NCBI RefSeq assembly: GCF_017654315.1
Contig: NZ_CP072203.1
Span: 4,092,001 to 4,156,000 of the forward strand
Length of the DNA stretch: 64,000 bases
DNA from: Gordonia polyisoprenivorans
GTDB lineage: Bacteria; Actinomycetota; Actinomycetes; Mycobacteriales; Mycobacteriaceae
Reading direction: 5' to 3'
Position 1 is the first letter of the stretch, and every line of letters starts with the position of its first letter. Positions 52,623 through 62,748 of this stretch are shown one piece after another. A model generated the notes under the pieces. The model was not told the origin of the DNA. It did no database searches and saw nothing but the letters and a program-made list of their open reading frames with translations. The translations under genes and the position numbers were made by a program.

Positions 52623-54467
52623 GTGGTGGTTGATACGGCTCAGCTCTCCTTCGCCGACCTCGGCGCAGGAGCGGACGGCACCGACGACGCGGGATTCGGC
52701 GAGCAGTCCCTGTTCGATACGACGATCGTGGTCGTCGACCTGGAGACGACCGGGGGCGATCCGGCCCGCGACGCCATCACCGAGATCGGCGCGGTGAAGG
52801 TGCGCGGCGGCGAGGTGCTCGGTGAGTTCGCGACCCTCGTCGACCCACAACGGTCGATCCCACCGCAGATCGTCGCCCTGACCGGGATCACGAGCGCGAT
52901 GGTCTACGACGCCCCACAGATCGGTGAGGTGCTGTCCTCCTTCATCGAGTTCGCGCGCGGGTGCCTGCTGGTGGCCCACAACGCGCGCTTCGACATGGGA
53001 TTCCTGCGCCACAACGCCACGCGGCTGGACATGGCGTGGCCCTTTCACACCAGCTTGTGCACCGTCCGGCTGGCGCGCCGGGTGCTGACCCGCGACGAGG
53101 CCCCCACCGTCCGCCTCAGCGCTCTCGCCGACCTGTTCGACGTCTCGGTACGCCCGACGCACCGGGCCCTCGACGACGCCCGCGCCACCGTCGAGGTCCT
53201 CCATCGGCTCCTCGAGCGCATCGGAAATCAGGGGGTGCGGACCTACGCCGACCTGACCGCCTATCTCCCCCGTGGGAACCCCCGTCTGCGCGCCAAACGC
53301 CATCTCGCCGAAGGACTTCCGTCACGACCGGGGGTCTACCTGTTTCGCGGACCGTCCGCCGAGGTGCTCTACGTGGGCACCGCTACGGATCTGCGACGCC
53401 GGGTGATGTCGTATTTCAACGGATCCGACCCACGACCCCGGATCGCCGAGATGGTGAACCTCGCCGTCCGCGTCGACCACGTCGAATGTGCCCACGCACT
53501 CGAGGCCGGGGTCCGCGAACTGCGATTGATCCTGGCGCACACGCCCGCCTACAACCGGCGCTCCACCCGCCCACACCGCGGCTGGTGGATCACGCTGACC
53601 GGCGAACGATTTCCCCGACTGCAGATCACCCGGACCCCCGGCACCGATTCCGTCGGACCGGTGGCCAATCGCACCCGCGCCGCCGAGATCGCCGAGCTGA
53701 TCTCCCGAGCCGCCGGACTGCGCACCTGTCGGGCCCGAATGCCGGTCGCCGCGACACATCACTGGTGCCGGACCCCCGCCGACGGTGGCGATGCCCTGGG
53801 CGGGTGCGCCGCGGCCACCGACCGTCCGTTGACGGTCACCGACTACGTCGGCCGGGTACAGGCCACCCACGACCTTCTCTCCGGTCGCGACTCGGCCATG
53901 TTGTCGGGGCTCATCGACGAACTCGACCGCCTCACCGACGCGCAGATGTTCGAGACCGCGGCGCGTCACCGCGACCGGGTCGCCGCGACCATCGACACGC
54001 TGGCACGCTGTCAGCGGCTCTCGGCGCTGTGCCGGATCGCCGAGATCGTCGTCGCCCGGACCGACGGCGCGGGAGGATGGGAATTGGCCGTGATCCGGCA
54101 CGGCCGGCTCGCGTCGGCCGGACATGCCCGACGGGGAGTGGCCCCCATGCCGGTCGTCGACGCGTTGATCGCCTCCGCGGAGACGGTGCTGCCCGGGGAG
54201 GGGCCGCTGCTGGGTGCGTCCCCGGAGGAATCGGCACTGCTCCACCGGTGGCTGGGCGAGCCGGGCGTGCGAATCGTCGCGAGCTCCGAGGGTTTCGCGT
54301 CGCCGGTCGGATCGGCGGCGCGCCGCGGCGACTGGGCCGCCACGGCCCGCTCGGCCGCCGAGACCGCCATGCCTCGACGCCGGACCCGGACGCCCGCACC
54401 GCCTCCGAAGGCCGTGGCGCAGCACGCAAAGCCGCTACGGGCCGGTGGGATCCACGCCCTAAGCTGA
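52623..54467 (+). CDS. DEDDh 3'-5' exonuclease fused to GIY-YIG nuclease domain (DnaQ-UvrC-like)
   Basis: 614 residues. The DnaQ/epsilon-type exonuclease (about 32-200) has Exo [13 protein letters not shown] (D39, E41), Exo [17 protein letters not shown] and Exo [20 protein letters not shown] domain like that of UvrC follows (about 232-310; RPGVYLFRG...[18 protein letters not shown]). A C-terminal UvrC-like region with [19 protein letters not shown] resembles the UvrB-binding motif. Orthologue Rv2191. It may act as a repair nuclease that cuts and then trims, with no UvrC RNase H domain visible. GTG at 52623 is leaderless. The C-terminus is basic and Pro-rich. Confidence 0.88.
   Translation: MVVDTAQLSFADLGAGADGTDDAGFGEQSLFDTTIVVVDLETTGGDPARDAITEIGAVKVRGGEVLGEFATLVDPQRSIPPQIVALTGITSAMVYDAPQIGEVLSSFIEFARGCLLVAHNARFDMGFLRHNATRLDMAWPFHTSLCTVRLARRVLTRDEAPTVRLSALADLFDVSVRPTHRALDDARATVEVLHRLLERIGNQGVRTYADLTAYLPRGNPRLRAKRHLAEGLPSRPGVYLFRGPSAEVLYVGTATDLRRRVMSYFNGSDPRPRIAEMVNLAVRVDHVECAHALEAGVRELRLILAHTPAYNRRSTRPHRGWWITLTGERFPRLQITRTPGTDSVGPVANRTRAAEIAELISRAAGLRTCRARMPVAATHHWCRTPADGGDALGGCAAATDRPLTVTDYVGRVQATHDLLSGRDSAMLSGLIDELDRLTDAQMFETAARHRDRVAATIDTLARCQRLSALCRIAEIVVARTDGAGGWELAVIRHGRLASAGHARRGVAPMPVVDALIASAETVLPGEGPLLGASPEESALLHRWLGEPGVRIVASSEGFASPVGSAARRGDWAATARSAAETAMPRRRTRTPAPPPKAVAQHAKPLRAGGIHALS
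54460..54465 (+). promoter_or_regulatory. -10 element of leaderless RAM-domain gene
   Basis: TAAGCT ends 6 nt before ATG 54472 and overlaps the end of the upstream nuclease gene. Confidence 0.5.
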
Positions 54468-54471
54468 TGCC

Positions 54472-54750
54472 ATGATCACCGCCATCGTCCTCATCCACGC
54501 CGACGTTCACCGCATCCCGGAGACCGCGCAGGCGGTCGCCGACATCAGCGGCGTCGCCGAGGTGTACTCGTGTGCCGGCGACGTCGATCTCATCGCCAAG
54601 ATCAAGGTGCGCGATCACGCCGAGATCGCCGACGTGGTGACCGGCCGGATCAACCGGCTACCGGGGGTGACCCATACCGCCACCCACATCGCCTTCCGCA
54701 GCTATTCCAGCTCGGAGGTCGAGGGCGGCTTCTCCATCGGCGAGGAGTAA
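54472..54750 (+). CDS. Lrp/AsnC ligand-binding (RAM) domain protein without DNA-binding domain
   Basis: 92 residues consisting only of the alpha-beta RAM/ACT-like domain of Lrp/AsnC regulators: ITAIVLIHADVHRIPETAQAVADISGVAEVYSCAGDVDLIAKIKVRDHAEI, with the GD(V/Y)DL ligand motif. No HTH precedes it. Stand-alone RAM proteins bind amino acids as octamers and can modulate full Lrp proteins. Located four bases from the upstream stop and convergent with trpD (gap 4 bp). The neighbouring tryptophan gene makes an amino-acid sensing role plausible but unproved. Confidence 0.88.
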   Translation: MITAIVLIHADVHRIPETAQAVADISGVAEVYSCAGDVDLIAKIKVRDHAEIADVVTGRINRLPGVTHTATHIAFRSYSSSEVEGGFSIGEE

Positions 54751-54754
54751 CGCG

Positions 54755-55822
54755 CTACGGCCGGCCGGCCAGCTCCTGTGAGCGGGCGGCCCACCGATCG
54801 AGTAGCGCGGCCGCGGCGCCGGAATCGATGACGGCTTCGGCGCGTGCCTTCGCCGACACCATCGCCGCGGTGAGGCTTTCGACGCCGTAGGCCTCGGTCA
54901 TCTCCGCCGACACGATGGCGCCCGCGGCGTTGAGGACCACCGCGTCCCGGACCGGGCCCCGTGCCCCGGCGAACAGGTCGCGGGCGATCGCGGCGTTGGC
55001 GACGGCGTCTCCCCCCTGCAGCGCCGACAGCTCCACGAGCTCGATACCGAGTTCACGCGGATCGAGGGTGAGTTCGACGACCCGGCCGCCGACGACCTGC
55101 CACACCGTCGAGGTGCTTGTTGTCGTCAGTTCGTCGAGTCCGTCGTCACCCCGGACGACGAGCACGGCCGCCCCTCGTTCGGCGAAGGCCTCGGCGAGCA
55201 CGGGTGCGAGGTCGGCGAAGGCACAGCCGACCAGCCCGCGGGAGGGTCGGGCGGGGTTCGTCAGCGGCCCGAGCACGTTGAACACCGTGGGGATACCGAT
55301 CTCCCTGCGCGGCGGCCCGGTGAAACGGAACGCCGGATGGAACACCGGCGCGAAGCAGAATCCGATACCCAATTCGTCGACGCAACGTTCGACGTCGCCC
55401 GCGCCCAGGCCGATCGACACGCCGAGCGCCTCGAGGACGTCGGCGCCACCACTCTTCGACGACGCGGCGCGATTGCCGTGTTTGACCACGGCGACGCCGG
55501 CCGCGGCGATGACGACGGCGGTCATGGTGGAGATGTTGACGGTGTGGGAACGGTCGCCGCCGGTGCCGACCACGTCGATGGCCGGCCGGGACACGGTCAC
55601 CGGTACCGCGTGCTCGAGCATCGCCGCGGCCAGCCCGCGCAACTCGGCGGGCGCTGCGCCCTTCATCTTGACCCCGACCCCGAAGGCCGCGATCTGGGCT
55701 CCTGTCGCCCCGTCGGTCATGATCTCGTTCATCGCCCAGGCCGCTTCGTCGACGGTCAGGTCGATGCCGTCGGTGACCCGGCCGAGGATCTGCGGCCACG
55801 TGTACGTCTGCGCGCTGCTCAC
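54755..55822 (-). CDS. trpD: Anthranilate phosphoribosyltransferase
   Basis: Second step of tryptophan synthesis (anthranilate + PRPP); 355 residues. N-terminal helical domain, then the PRPP motif [49 protein letters not shown], and the metal motif in [18 protein letters not shown] at 55822 is chosen: TACAGT lies 7 nt upstream and the family begins here. The longer ORF to 56062 overlaps the next gene. It is isolated from other trp genes, as in M. tuberculosis (Rv2192c). Confidence 0.95.
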   Translation of the reverse strand: MSSAQTYTWPQILGRVTDGIDLTVDEAAWAMNEIMTDGATGAQIAAFGVGVKMKGAAPAELRGLAAAMLEHAVPVTVSRPAIDVVGTGGDRSHTVNISTMTAVVIAAAGVAVVKHGNRAASSKSGGADVLEALGVSIGLGAGDVERCVDELGIGFCFAPVFHPAFRFTGPPRREIGIPTVFNVLGPLTNPARPSRGLVGCAFADLAPVLAEAFAERGAAVLVVRGDDGLDELTTTSTSTVWQVVGGRVVELTLDPRELGIELVELSALQGGDAVANAAIARDLFAGARGPVRDAVVLNAAGAIVSAEMTEAYGVESLTAAMVSAKARAEAVIDSGAAAALLDRWAARSQELAGRP

Positions 55823-55829
55823 CCCAAGA

Positions 55830-55835
55830 ACTGTA
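55830..55835 (-). promoter_or_regulatory. -10 element of leaderless trpD transcript
   Basis: TACAGT on the minus strand ends 7 nt before GTG 55822. Confidence 0.6.
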
Positions 55836-55886
55836 GGGCCGACCCGACACTCCCCGGGCGTGGGGCCCACCCCACGTCCCGGCCGC

Positions 55887-56519
55887 TCACCCGCTTGTTC
55901 GCCCGCCCGAGTGGTCCGTCTTCCCGGCACGTTGCAGCACCTGCCACCCCACCGCGCGGCCGCCGTGCCGCGACCCGAGACTGGCCATCCTCGAACGCTC
56001 CTGCGACAGGTGCAGTGCATCGACGAGTTGCACCCGCGCCAGCACCAGCGCCTCGTGCCCATCCGGCACCGGGCCGTCGTGCTCCTGAAGAACCGGCCGG
56101 TACCCGTCGAGCGCGGCGACCGCGATGGCGTCGGACACCCGCGAGATCGGCAGAACCAGATGATGACGGACCACGGCCTGATCCTGCGGACGCCACGAAG
56201 ACCCTTCCAGCACAGTCGAACTCGATGCGGCGTCGTCGTCGCACGAAGCGATCACCTCGAGATCGTCGTCATCGACGCCGATCGCTTCGGGAACGCTGCG
56301 GGAACCGATCCGCGCGGTGAGTCGTTGCCAACGGGAACGGGAGACCGGGCGGCCGTTCACATCCCGCGGCGCTGGGTTCGGCTCGTGGTCCGATCGCGAA
56401 GTACCCATGCCCCGAGCAAACCACGACGGGGCCCACAGACACGCCGAGACACCCGCGCAACCGGCGCCGACCAGCGCGAAGAGAAAAAGTTCCCACCAAT
56501 CTCGGACCCAAGTGGTCAC
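55887..56519 (-). CDS. Membrane-anchored hypothetical protein divergent from ctaE
   Basis: 210 residues. A single N-terminal helix (about 10-33, [24 protein letters not shown]) is followed by a charged cytoplasmic region with an acidic VDDDDLEV patch and a helical C-terminal part ([25 protein letters not shown]). No domain was recognised. GTG at 56519 is only 31 bp from the ctaE start on the other strand, so the two promoters must overlap each other's coding sequence. Likely Mycobacteriales-specific. Function unknown; proximity to the bcc-aa3 genes suggests but does not prove a respiratory link. Confidence 0.65.
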   Translation of the reverse strand: MTTWVRDWWELFLFALVGAGCAGVSACLWAPSWFARGMGTSRSDHEPNPAPRDVNGRPVSRSRWQRLTARIGSRSVPEAIGVDDDDLEVIASCDDDAASSSTVLEGSSWRPQDQAVVRHHLVLPISRVSDAIAVAALDGYRPVLQEHDGPVPDGHEALVLARVQLVDALHLSQERSRMASLGSRHGGRAVGWQVLQRAGKTDHSGGRTSG

Positions 56520-56549
56520 CGCGTACTACGAACCGTCATACTTCAACTT

Positions 56550-57167
56550 GTGACTAGCGCTGTAGGTACTTCCGGAACGGCCATCACCGCGCGCGTGCAC
56601 TCACTCAACCGGCCCAACATGGTGAGTGTCGGCACGATCGTCTGGCTGTCCAGTGAGCTGATGTTCTTCGCAGGCTTGTTCGCGATGTATTTCGTCGCGC
56701 GCGCCAACGCCAATCCGGTCGACGGATGGCCTCCGGAGCCCACCGAACTCAATCTGGCCCTGGCCATCCCGGTGACGACGGTCCTCATCCTCTCGTCGGT
56801 GACGTGCCAGATGGGTGTGTTCGCCGCCGAGCGCGGCGACGTCTTCGGTCTGCGCCGCTGGTACCTGCTGACCTTCTTCATGGGCGCATTCTTCGTCTGC
56901 GGCCAGGGCTACGAGTACTACCACCTGGTGCACGAGGGCACGACGCTCTCCTCGAGCGCCTACGGCTCGGTGTTCTACATGGCCACCGGATTCCACGGCC
57001 TGCACGTCATTGGTGGTCTGGTCGCCTTCATCTTCCTGCTGATCCGCACCAAGCTGTCGAAGTTCACCCCGGCCCAGGCGACCGCGGCGATCGTCGTGTC
57101 CTATTACTGGCACTTCGTCGACATCGTGTGGATCGGCCTGTTCGTGACGATCTACTTCATTCGATGA
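56550..57167 (+). CDS. ctaE: Cytochrome c oxidase (aa3) subunit III
   Basis: 205 residues, five or more helices, the short actinobacterial form. Conserved features: [32 protein letters not shown], with the typical E in SSELMFF, then [10 protein letters not shown] and [11 protein letters not shown]. Part of the bcc-aa3 supercomplex that oxidises menaquinol and reduces oxygen. GTG at 56550 fits family alignment; CATACT lies 7 nt upstream (possible leaderless promoter). It heads the ctaE-qcrC-qcrA-qcrB operon. The far longer ORF in this frame from 54915 is antisense to trpD. Confidence 0.95.
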   Translation: MTSAVGTSGTAITARVHSLNRPNMVSVGTIVWLSSELMFFAGLFAMYFVARANANPVDGWPPEPTELNLALAIPVTTVLILSSVTCQMGVFAAERGDVFGLRRWYLLTFFMGAFFVCGQGYEYYHLVHEGTTLSSSAYGSVFYMATGFHGLHVIGGLVAFIFLLIRTKLSKFTPAQATAAIVVSYYWHFVDIVWIGLFVTIYFIR

Positions 57168-57275
57168 GAACGCGGCACGCCGGGAGCACCCGGAGTCCCT
57201 GCGCAGTAACCGAGCTTTGCGCGGGGTGAACCCGCATCACAGCCCAGAGTCCGTCCGCTAGTAGAGAGACTAGAG

Positions 57276-58208
57276 ATGAGTTCATCTCCACCGCGATCGT
57301 CGGATAGCGACGCAACTGACGCGGTCGAATCGGTCGCGACGCCGTCGACGACCCCGGCGAGTTCCGCCCGCCGGTCGAAGGCACGACGCAAGCTTCGCCG
57401 ACGTGTCAGCGGCACCATCCTGTTGCTCGCCGGTCTGTTCATGGCCGGCATGATCGCGTCGCTGCTGACGCCCAAGCCGCAGGTCGCCACCGCCGATGTC
57501 GACAACGCCGCGCTGATCAGTGCGGGCAAGCAGTTGTACGAGACCTCGTGCGTCACCTGCCACGGCGCCAACCTGCAGGGTGTGCCCGATCGCGGCCCGT
57601 CGCTGCTCGGTGTCGGCGACGCGGCCGTGTACTTCCAGGTGTCGACCGGCCGTATGCCCGCCGCTCGCGGTGAGGCGCAGGCGCTGCGCAAGCCGCCGAA
57701 GTTCACCACCGCCCAGATCGACCAGCTCGGTGCCTACATCCAGGGCATGGGTGGTGGACCCAGCGTGATCTACGAGCACAACCCGGACGGTTCGATCAAG
57801 ACCGAGAACGGTGTCCGCGTGGTTGCCCAGGAGTCACTCCGCGGCGACAACCTCGCCCAGGGTGGCGAGCTGTTCCGACTGAACTGCGCGTCGTGCCACA
57901 ACTTCACCGGCCGTGGCGGTGCGCTGTCCGGCGGTAAGTTCGCGCCGACGTTGTCCGACGTCAAGGAACAGCAGATCTACACGGCGATGCTGACCGGCCC
58001 GCAGAACATGCCGAAGTTCTCCAACCGCCAGCTGTCGGTGGACGAGAAGAAGAACATCATCGGCTTCATCAAGTACGTCACCGAATCCAAGCCGCAGGGC
58101 GGCCTCGGAATCGGCGGCTTCGGCCCCGTCAGTGAGGGCATGGTGATGTGGTTTGTCGGGGTTGTGGCGATCGTCGCCGCCGCGATGTGGATGGGATCTC
58201 GAGCATGA
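57276..58208 (+). CDS. qcrC: Cytochrome bc1 complex diheme cytochrome c subunit
   Basis: 310 residues. Cytoplasmic basic tail, a signal-anchor helix (about 46-66), then two cytochrome c domains with heme sites CVTCH (92-96) and CASCH (204-208), and a C-terminal anchor (about 286-306). The fused diheme c replaces a soluble cytochrome c and links complex III to oxidase in actinobacteria. ATG at 57276 with AGAGA upstream. Its stop overlaps qcrA ATG (ATGA). Confidence 0.96.
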   Translation: MSSSPPRSSDSDATDAVESVATPSTTPASSARRSKARRKLRRRVSGTILLLAGLFMAGMIASLLTPKPQVATADVDNAALISAGKQLYETSCVTCHGANLQGVPDRGPSLLGVGDAAVYFQVSTGRMPAARGEAQALRKPPKFTTAQIDQLGAYIQGMGGGPSVIYEHNPDGSIKTENGVRVVAQESLRGDNLAQGGELFRLNCASCHNFTGRGGALSGGKFAPTLSDVKEQQIYTAMLTGPQNMPKFSNRQLSVDEKKNIIGFIKYVTESKPQGGLGIGGFGPVSEGMVMWFVGVVAIVAAAMWMGSRA

Positions 58209-59380
58209 CCGTCAGCGATAAGGACGTCCCGACCAAGGACGAACTCGACCAGATGAGCAACGACGAGCTGGTCAAACTCGGTACCAACCTCGACGGGGTG
58301 GAGATCATCCACCGCGGCGAGCGCTACCCCGAGCCGGGCACCGGTGTCGAGAAGCGCGCCGAGCGCCAGGTCGCCATCTGGCTGACGATCTCGGGCATCT
58401 CCGCGCTCGCCTGCTTCGTCATCTTCTGTTTCAATCACTGGCACTTCGCCATGCCGGACGATCCGAACTACTGGTGGTACACGCTCAACACCCCGCTGTT
58501 GGGCATCACCTTCGGTCTGTCGATCCTGTCGATCGGCATCGCACTGGTGTTGATCACCAAGAAGTTCCTGCCCTCGGAGATCTCGGTGCAGGACCGTCAC
58601 GACGGACCCGGTTCCAGTGACGTCGACAAGGCGACCATCGTCGCCGAGCTGAAGGACTCCGGGACCACCTCCACCCTCGGCCGCCGCAAGATGATCATCG
58701 GCTCGGGCATCTTCGCCTTCGGCGCGCTCGCCTTCACCGGTGTGATCGCCGCGGTGGGCGGCATCATCAAGAACCCGTGGGCCGATCGTGGTGACGCTCC
58801 CCTGTGGAACTCGGGCTGGTCACCGATCTACAACTCCAAGGAGGACCCGACCGAGACGGTGTTCCTTCGTCGCGATGTCGGTGACCCCTTCCGGGTGGCT
58901 CTCGTCAGGCCCGAGGACCTCGACTCCGGGGCGATGGAAACCGTCTTCCCGTGGCGTGTCTCCGACGGACTCGGCGAGACCGAGGAGTCGCGCGAGAAGC
59001 TCGTCTGGGGTCTGCGCTACGTCAGCAACCCGGTCATGCTCATCCGCTTGCGTCCGGCCGACGCGGCCAACGTCATCAAGCGCAAGGGCCAGGAGAGCTT
59101 CAACTACGGCGACTACTTCGCCTACACCAAGGTCTGCAGTCACCTCGGCTGCCCGACCTCGCTCTACGAGCAGCGCACCAATCGCATCCTCTGCCCGTGC
59201 CACCAGTCGCAGTTCAACGCGCTCGACTCGGCCAAACCGGTCTTCGGTCCGGCAGCGCGCGCACTGGCGCAATTGCCGATAACGGTGAACGATCAGGGGT
59301 ACCTGGTCGCCAACCGTGCCCACAACCAGGGCAACTACATCGAACCCGTCGGACCGGCTTTCTGGGAGCGTGACTCATGA
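58205..59380 (+). CDS. qcrA: Cytochrome bc1 complex Rieske iron-sulfur subunit
   Basis: 391 residues, the large actinobacterial form with three N-terminal helices (about 58-80, 96-118, 165-190). Rieske ligands C311/H313 and C330/H333 in CSHLGC and CPCH, with C316 and C332 forming the disulfide. ATG at 58205 overlaps the qcrC stop and its own stop overlaps qcrB ATG, so the bc1 subunits are translationally coupled. Transfers electrons from menaquinol to the diheme cytochrome. Confidence 0.96.
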   Translation: MTVSDKDVPTKDELDQMSNDELVKLGTNLDGVEIIHRGERYPEPGTGVEKRAERQVAIWLTISGISALACFVIFCFNHWHFAMPDDPNYWWYTLNTPLLGITFGLSILSIGIALVLITKKFLPSEISVQDRHDGPGSSDVDKATIVAELKDSGTTSTLGRRKMIIGSGIFAFGALAFTGVIAAVGGIIKNPWADRGDAPLWNSGWSPIYNSKEDPTETVFLRRDVGDPFRVALVRPEDLDSGAMETVFPWRVSDGLGETEESREKLVWGLRYVSNPVMLIRLRPADAANVIKRKGQESFNYGDYFAYTKVCSHLGCPTSLYEQRTNRILCPCHQSQFNALDSAKPVFGPAARALAQLPITVNDQGYLVANRAHNQGNYIEPVGPAFWERDS

Positions 59381-60996
59381 CCATCGCCGACCGCATGGCC
59401 ACACAGGCCGAAGAGGTGGACTCGCGGTACCACCTCGCCGCCGGTATGCGCCGGCAGATCAACAAGGTCTTCCCGAGTCACTGGTCCTTCATGCTCGGCG
59501 AGGTCGCCCTCTACAGCTTCATCATCCTGCTGCTGTCGGGTGTGTACCTGACCTTCTTCTTCGATCCGTCGATGAGTGAGGTCATCTACCACGGCGATTA
59601 CGAGCCGCTCAAGGGCGTCATGATGACCCGCGCCTACGAGACCACGCTCAACATCTCGTTCGAGGTGCGCGGCGGTCTGTTCGTCCGGCAGGTGCACCAC
59701 TGGGCGGCCCTGCTGTTCGCGGCGTCGATCATCATTCACATGGCGCGCATCTTCTTCACCGGTGCGTTCCGACGGCCTCGTGAGGCCAACTGGATCATCG
59801 GCTGCCTGCTGCTGATCCTGGCGATGTTCGAGGGCTTCTTCGGTTACTCACTGCCCGACGACTTGCTCTCCGGAACCGGTGTGCGCGCCGCAATGAGCGG
59901 TATCGTCCTCGGAATCCCGCTGGTGGGCACCTGGATTCACTGGGCGCTGTTCGGCGGACAGTTCCCGGGCGACATCATCATCCCGCGCATGTACGTGATG
60001 CACATCCTGTTGTTCCCGGGAATCATCCTCGCGCTGATCGGTGCTCACCTGGCCCTGGTCTGGTACCAGAAGCACACGCAGTTCCCCGGCCCCGGCCGCA
60101 CCGAGAAGAACGTCGTCGGCGTGCGCATCATGCCGGTCTTCGCCGCCAAGGGTGGTGCGATGTTCGCCGTGGTCACCGGTGTCCTCGCGATCATGGCCGG
60201 TGTGTTCCAGATCAACCCGGTGTGGGTCCTCGGCCCGTACAACCCGGCGCAGGTGTCGGCGGGCTCGCAGCCCGACATCTACATGATGTGGACCGACGGT
60301 CTGGTGCGTCTGATGCCCGACTGGGAGCTGTACTGGGGTCACTACACGATTCCGGCGGTGTTCTGGTGCGTCGTGATCATCACCCTGATGTTCGGCGTGA
60401 TGTTCGCCTACCCGTGGATCGAGAAGCGCCTCACCGGCGACGACGCTCACCACAACCTGCTGCAGCGTCCGCGTGACACCCCGGTGCGCACCGGCCTCGG
60501 CGCGATGGCCTTCAGCTTCTACATCATCCTCACGCTGATGTGCATGAACGACATCATCGCGTTGAAGTTCCACGTATCGCTCAATGCGACGACCTGGGCG
60601 GGCCGCATCGGCCTGATCGTCATCCCGCCGCTGCTGTACTTCATCGCCTACCGCTGGGCGCTGGCGCTGCAGCGCAGCGACCGCGAGGTCCTCGCCCACG
60701 GCATCGAGACCGGCATCATCAAGCGCCTCCCGCAGGGTGAGTACATCGAGCTGCATCAGCCGCTCGGACCGGTCGACAGCCACGGTCACCCGATCCCGCT
60801 CCCCTACGAGGGTGCGGCTGTCCCGAAGCGGATGAACAAGCTCGGCTCCGCCGGCGCTCCGGGTACGGGTTCGATCCTGCTCGCCGATCCGCCCGAGCAG
60901 CAGAACCGCAACATCGAGCACGAGCACGAGCAGGAGCTCGCCGAACGCAAGGCCCTGCGCGAGTTGCAGGAAAAGGGCGGCAACCCGCTCGAGTAG
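59377..60996 (+). CDS. qcrB: Cytochrome bc1 complex cytochrome b subunit
   Basis: 539 residues. The b-type core has eight helices; heme-b histidines lie in [21 protein letters not shown] and later [12 protein letters not shown]. The Qo-site motif is present (PDW in [11 protein letters not shown], the actinobacterial counterpart of PEWY). A C-terminal cytoplasmic extension of about 120 residues ends in an E/H-rich helix ([24 protein letters not shown]). QcrB is the target of imidazopyridines such as Q203 in mycobacteria. It is the last gene of the operon, followed by a strong terminator. Confidence 0.97.
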   Translation: MTIADRMATQAEEVDSRYHLAAGMRRQINKVFPSHWSFMLGEVALYSFIILLLSGVYLTFFFDPSMSEVIYHGDYEPLKGVMMTRAYETTLNISFEVRGGLFVRQVHHWAALLFAASIIIHMARIFFTGAFRRPREANWIIGCLLLILAMFEGFFGYSLPDDLLSGTGVRAAMSGIVLGIPLVGTWIHWALFGGQFPGDIIIPRMYVMHILLFPGIILALIGAHLALVWYQKHTQFPGPGRTEKNVVGVRIMPVFAAKGGAMFAVVTGVLAIMAGVFQINPVWVLGPYNPAQVSAGSQPDIYMMWTDGLVRLMPDWELYWGHYTIPAVFWCVVIITLMFGVMFAYPWIEKRLTGDDAHHNLLQRPRDTPVRTGLGAMAFSFYIILTLMCMNDIIALKFHVSLNATTWAGRIGLIVIPPLLYFIAYRWALALQRSDREVLAHGIETGIIKRLPQGEYIELHQPLGPVDSHGHPIPLPYEGAAVPKRMNKLGSAGAPGTGSILLADPPEQQNRNIEHEHEQELAERKALRELQEKGGNPLE

Positions 60997-61041
60997 GTGC
61001 GCCACCGGCGCAACCGCCGGAAGTGCAACGAACACAACGAC

Positions 61042-61078
61042 ATCGGCTGTCGTCACGGATCACGTGACGGCAGCCGAT
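61042..61078 (+). terminator. Strong terminator of the ctaE-qcrCAB operon
   Basis: The arms atcggctgtcgtcacg (61042-61057) and cgtgacggcagccgat (61063-61078) pair over 16 positions with one G-T wobble and a 5-nt loop. They are followed by a T-rich stretch (tcgtttgtg). It is 45 bases after the qcrB stop. Confidence 0.9.
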
Positions 61079-61118
61079 TCGTTTGTGTCCGATTCGCCCG
61101 CTGCACCGGCCCGGCCAG

Positions 61119-61124
61119 TACGGT
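61119..61124 (+). promoter_or_regulatory. -10 element of leaderless PAP2/DAGK transcript
   Basis: TACGGT ends 7 nt before ATG 61132. Confidence 0.6.
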
Positions 61125-61131
61125 GACAACC

Positions 61132-62649
61132 ATGCCCCGCACCATCGTCGACCGCTTCCGCGCCCGGGCGATCGCGCGGCGAGCCGACCGCGTGACCCGC
61201 GGCCTCGGTTCCCTCGACGCCGCCGTCTACGACTCCATCGCCCGCTCCCCCAGCCCACTGCTCGACGCCACGATGCCGCCGCTGACACGAGCGGCCGACC
61301 ACAGCAAGTTGTGGATCGCGATCGCTGCCGGGCTCGCCGCCAGCGGCCGGCCGGATCTGCAACGCGGTGCCGTGCGCGGGCTCGGCTCGCTGGCCGTCAC
61401 CAGTCTGGTCACCAACCAGGTCGCCAAGCGCGTGCGACGACGGCCGCGCCCCACCGCCGCCCTGGTACCCGCTCCCCGCCGAAGCCGAACGCTCCCGACC
61501 TCCAACTCCCTGCCGTCGGGGCACTCCGCGAGCGCTGCCGCCTTCGCCACCGGAGTGGCGATCGAGAACCCTCTTGCGGGACTGGCGATGTCGGCGCTTG
61601 CCGGGTTGGTCGGTTTCTCCCGGGTGGCCACCGGTGTGCACTATCCGGGAGACGTGGCGATCGGCCTGGGGATCGGCGCCGCCGTGGCTACCGCGGGCGG
61701 TCAGATCGCACCGCCGATCACCCGCCGCCGGATCTCGATCCCCAGCCCCACTCGCGACGAGGCACCCGAGGTCACCGACGGCGCCAATGTCACCGTGTTG
61801 CTGAATCCGGCGTCCGGCGACGGCCGGGGTGCGCGGATCCGCGACCGCATCCGTGCCGAGTTGCCCGCCGCCCGAATCGTGGAACTCGACTCCGGTGACG
61901 ACTTCGCCGCGATCGCCCGCGACGCCGCCGATGCCTGCGACGTGCTCGCCGTGTGCGGTGGCGACGGAACGGTGGCCACCGCGGCGGCAGCGGCGCTCGC
62001 CACCGACACCCCGCTCGCGGTCTTTCCCGGCGGCACGTTCAATCACTTCGCCCGCGACGTCGGGACCACGACCGCCGACGACACGATCGCCGCCCTGCGT
62101 GAGGGAAGGGTGACCCGCGTCGATGCTGCCCGGCTGGGCTCGGATCGGGTCGTGCTGAACACCGCCAGCATCGGCTCCTACCCCCACTTCGTGCGAGCAC
62201 GCGAACGGCTGGAGAACCGGACCGGGAAGGCGCTGGCCAGCACCCTGGCGATCGTGCACGTTCTGCGCCACTCACGCCCGCAGCGCATCCGGGTCAACGG
62301 CGAGGAACTCGACGTCACGTTATTCCTGCTCGGCAACTCGATGTACGGCTCGTCCGGGTTCGCCCCGGCCCGTCGCGAACGCCTCGACGACGGGCTCCTC
62401 GACATCCGCTTCCTCGTCGCCGGCGGGCGCTGGGCCTTTGCGCGGCTGGTCTTCGGGCTGCTGAGCGGCCGCCTGCAACGCTCGCGTTCCTATCGGGAGA
62501 TGCAGGTCCCGGAGTTCTCGTTCACCTCCGAGGAGCCGGTGGTCGTCGCGCACGACGGGGAGATCGGCGAGTCGTACCGCGACGCCACCTTCACCGTCGC
62601 CTATCGTGCCCTCAAGGTGTACGGCTCCAGCGTCGTCGGCAAGCCCTGA
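61132..62649 (+). CDS. PAP2 lipid phosphatase fused to diacylglycerol/sphingosine-type lipid kinase
   Basis: 505 residues, two enzymes in one chain. N-terminal PAP2 domain (about 45-200) has all three motifs: KRVRRRPRP (KX6RP), PSGHSA and SRVATGVHYPGD. The C-terminal DAGK catalytic domain (about 220-500) has the NPASGDGRG loop and GGDGTVATAAAAAL nucleotide motif, then FPGGTFNHFARD. A kinase and phosphatase acting on the same lipid class could recycle phosphatidate or polyprenyl phosphate. ATG at 61132 is leaderless. Similar fusions are known in Mycobacteriales; the natural substrate is unresolved. Confidence 0.88.
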   Translation: MPRTIVDRFRARAIARRADRVTRGLGSLDAAVYDSIARSPSPLLDATMPPLTRAADHSKLWIAIAAGLAASGRPDLQRGAVRGLGSLAVTSLVTNQVAKRVRRRPRPTAALVPAPRRSRTLPTSNSLPSGHSASAAAFATGVAIENPLAGLAMSALAGLVGFSRVATGVHYPGDVAIGLGIGAAVATAGGQIAPPITRRRISIPSPTRDEAPEVTDGANVTVLLNPASGDGRGARIRDRIRAELPAARIVELDSGDDFAAIARDAADACDVLAVCGGDGTVATAAAAALATDTPLAVFPGGTFNHFARDVGTTTADDTIAALREGRVTRVDAARLGSDRVVLNTASIGSYPHFVRARERLENRTGKALASTLAIVHVLRHSRPQRIRVNGEELDVTLFLLGNSMYGSSGFAPARRERLDDGLLDIRFLVAGGRWAFARLVFGLLSGRLQRSRSYREMQVPEFSFTSEEPVVVAHDGEIGESYRDATFTVAYRALKVYGSSVVGKP

Positions 62650-62685
62650 GAGGGCGTCTGCCCGAATACACCGATCCGTCCCAGA

Positions 62686-62733
62686 TCTTTGCCGATGCCT
62701 GTCTTTGCCGATGCCGCTCTTTTCCGATATCAC
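62686..62733. repeat. 16-bp tandem repeat (x3) before the GH13 gene
   Basis: tctttgccgatgcctg (62686-62701), tctttgccgatgccgc (62702-62717) and tcttttccgatatcac (62718-62733) lie immediately upstream of the AGGAGG of the glycosidase gene. Confidence 0.85.
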
Positions 62734-62748
62734 GACAGGAGGCCCGCC

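Noticed and set aside
54915..56549. 545-codon extension upstream of ctaE in the same frame
   Set aside because: Antisense to trpD and the membrane protein gene; subunit III homology starts at GTG 56550.
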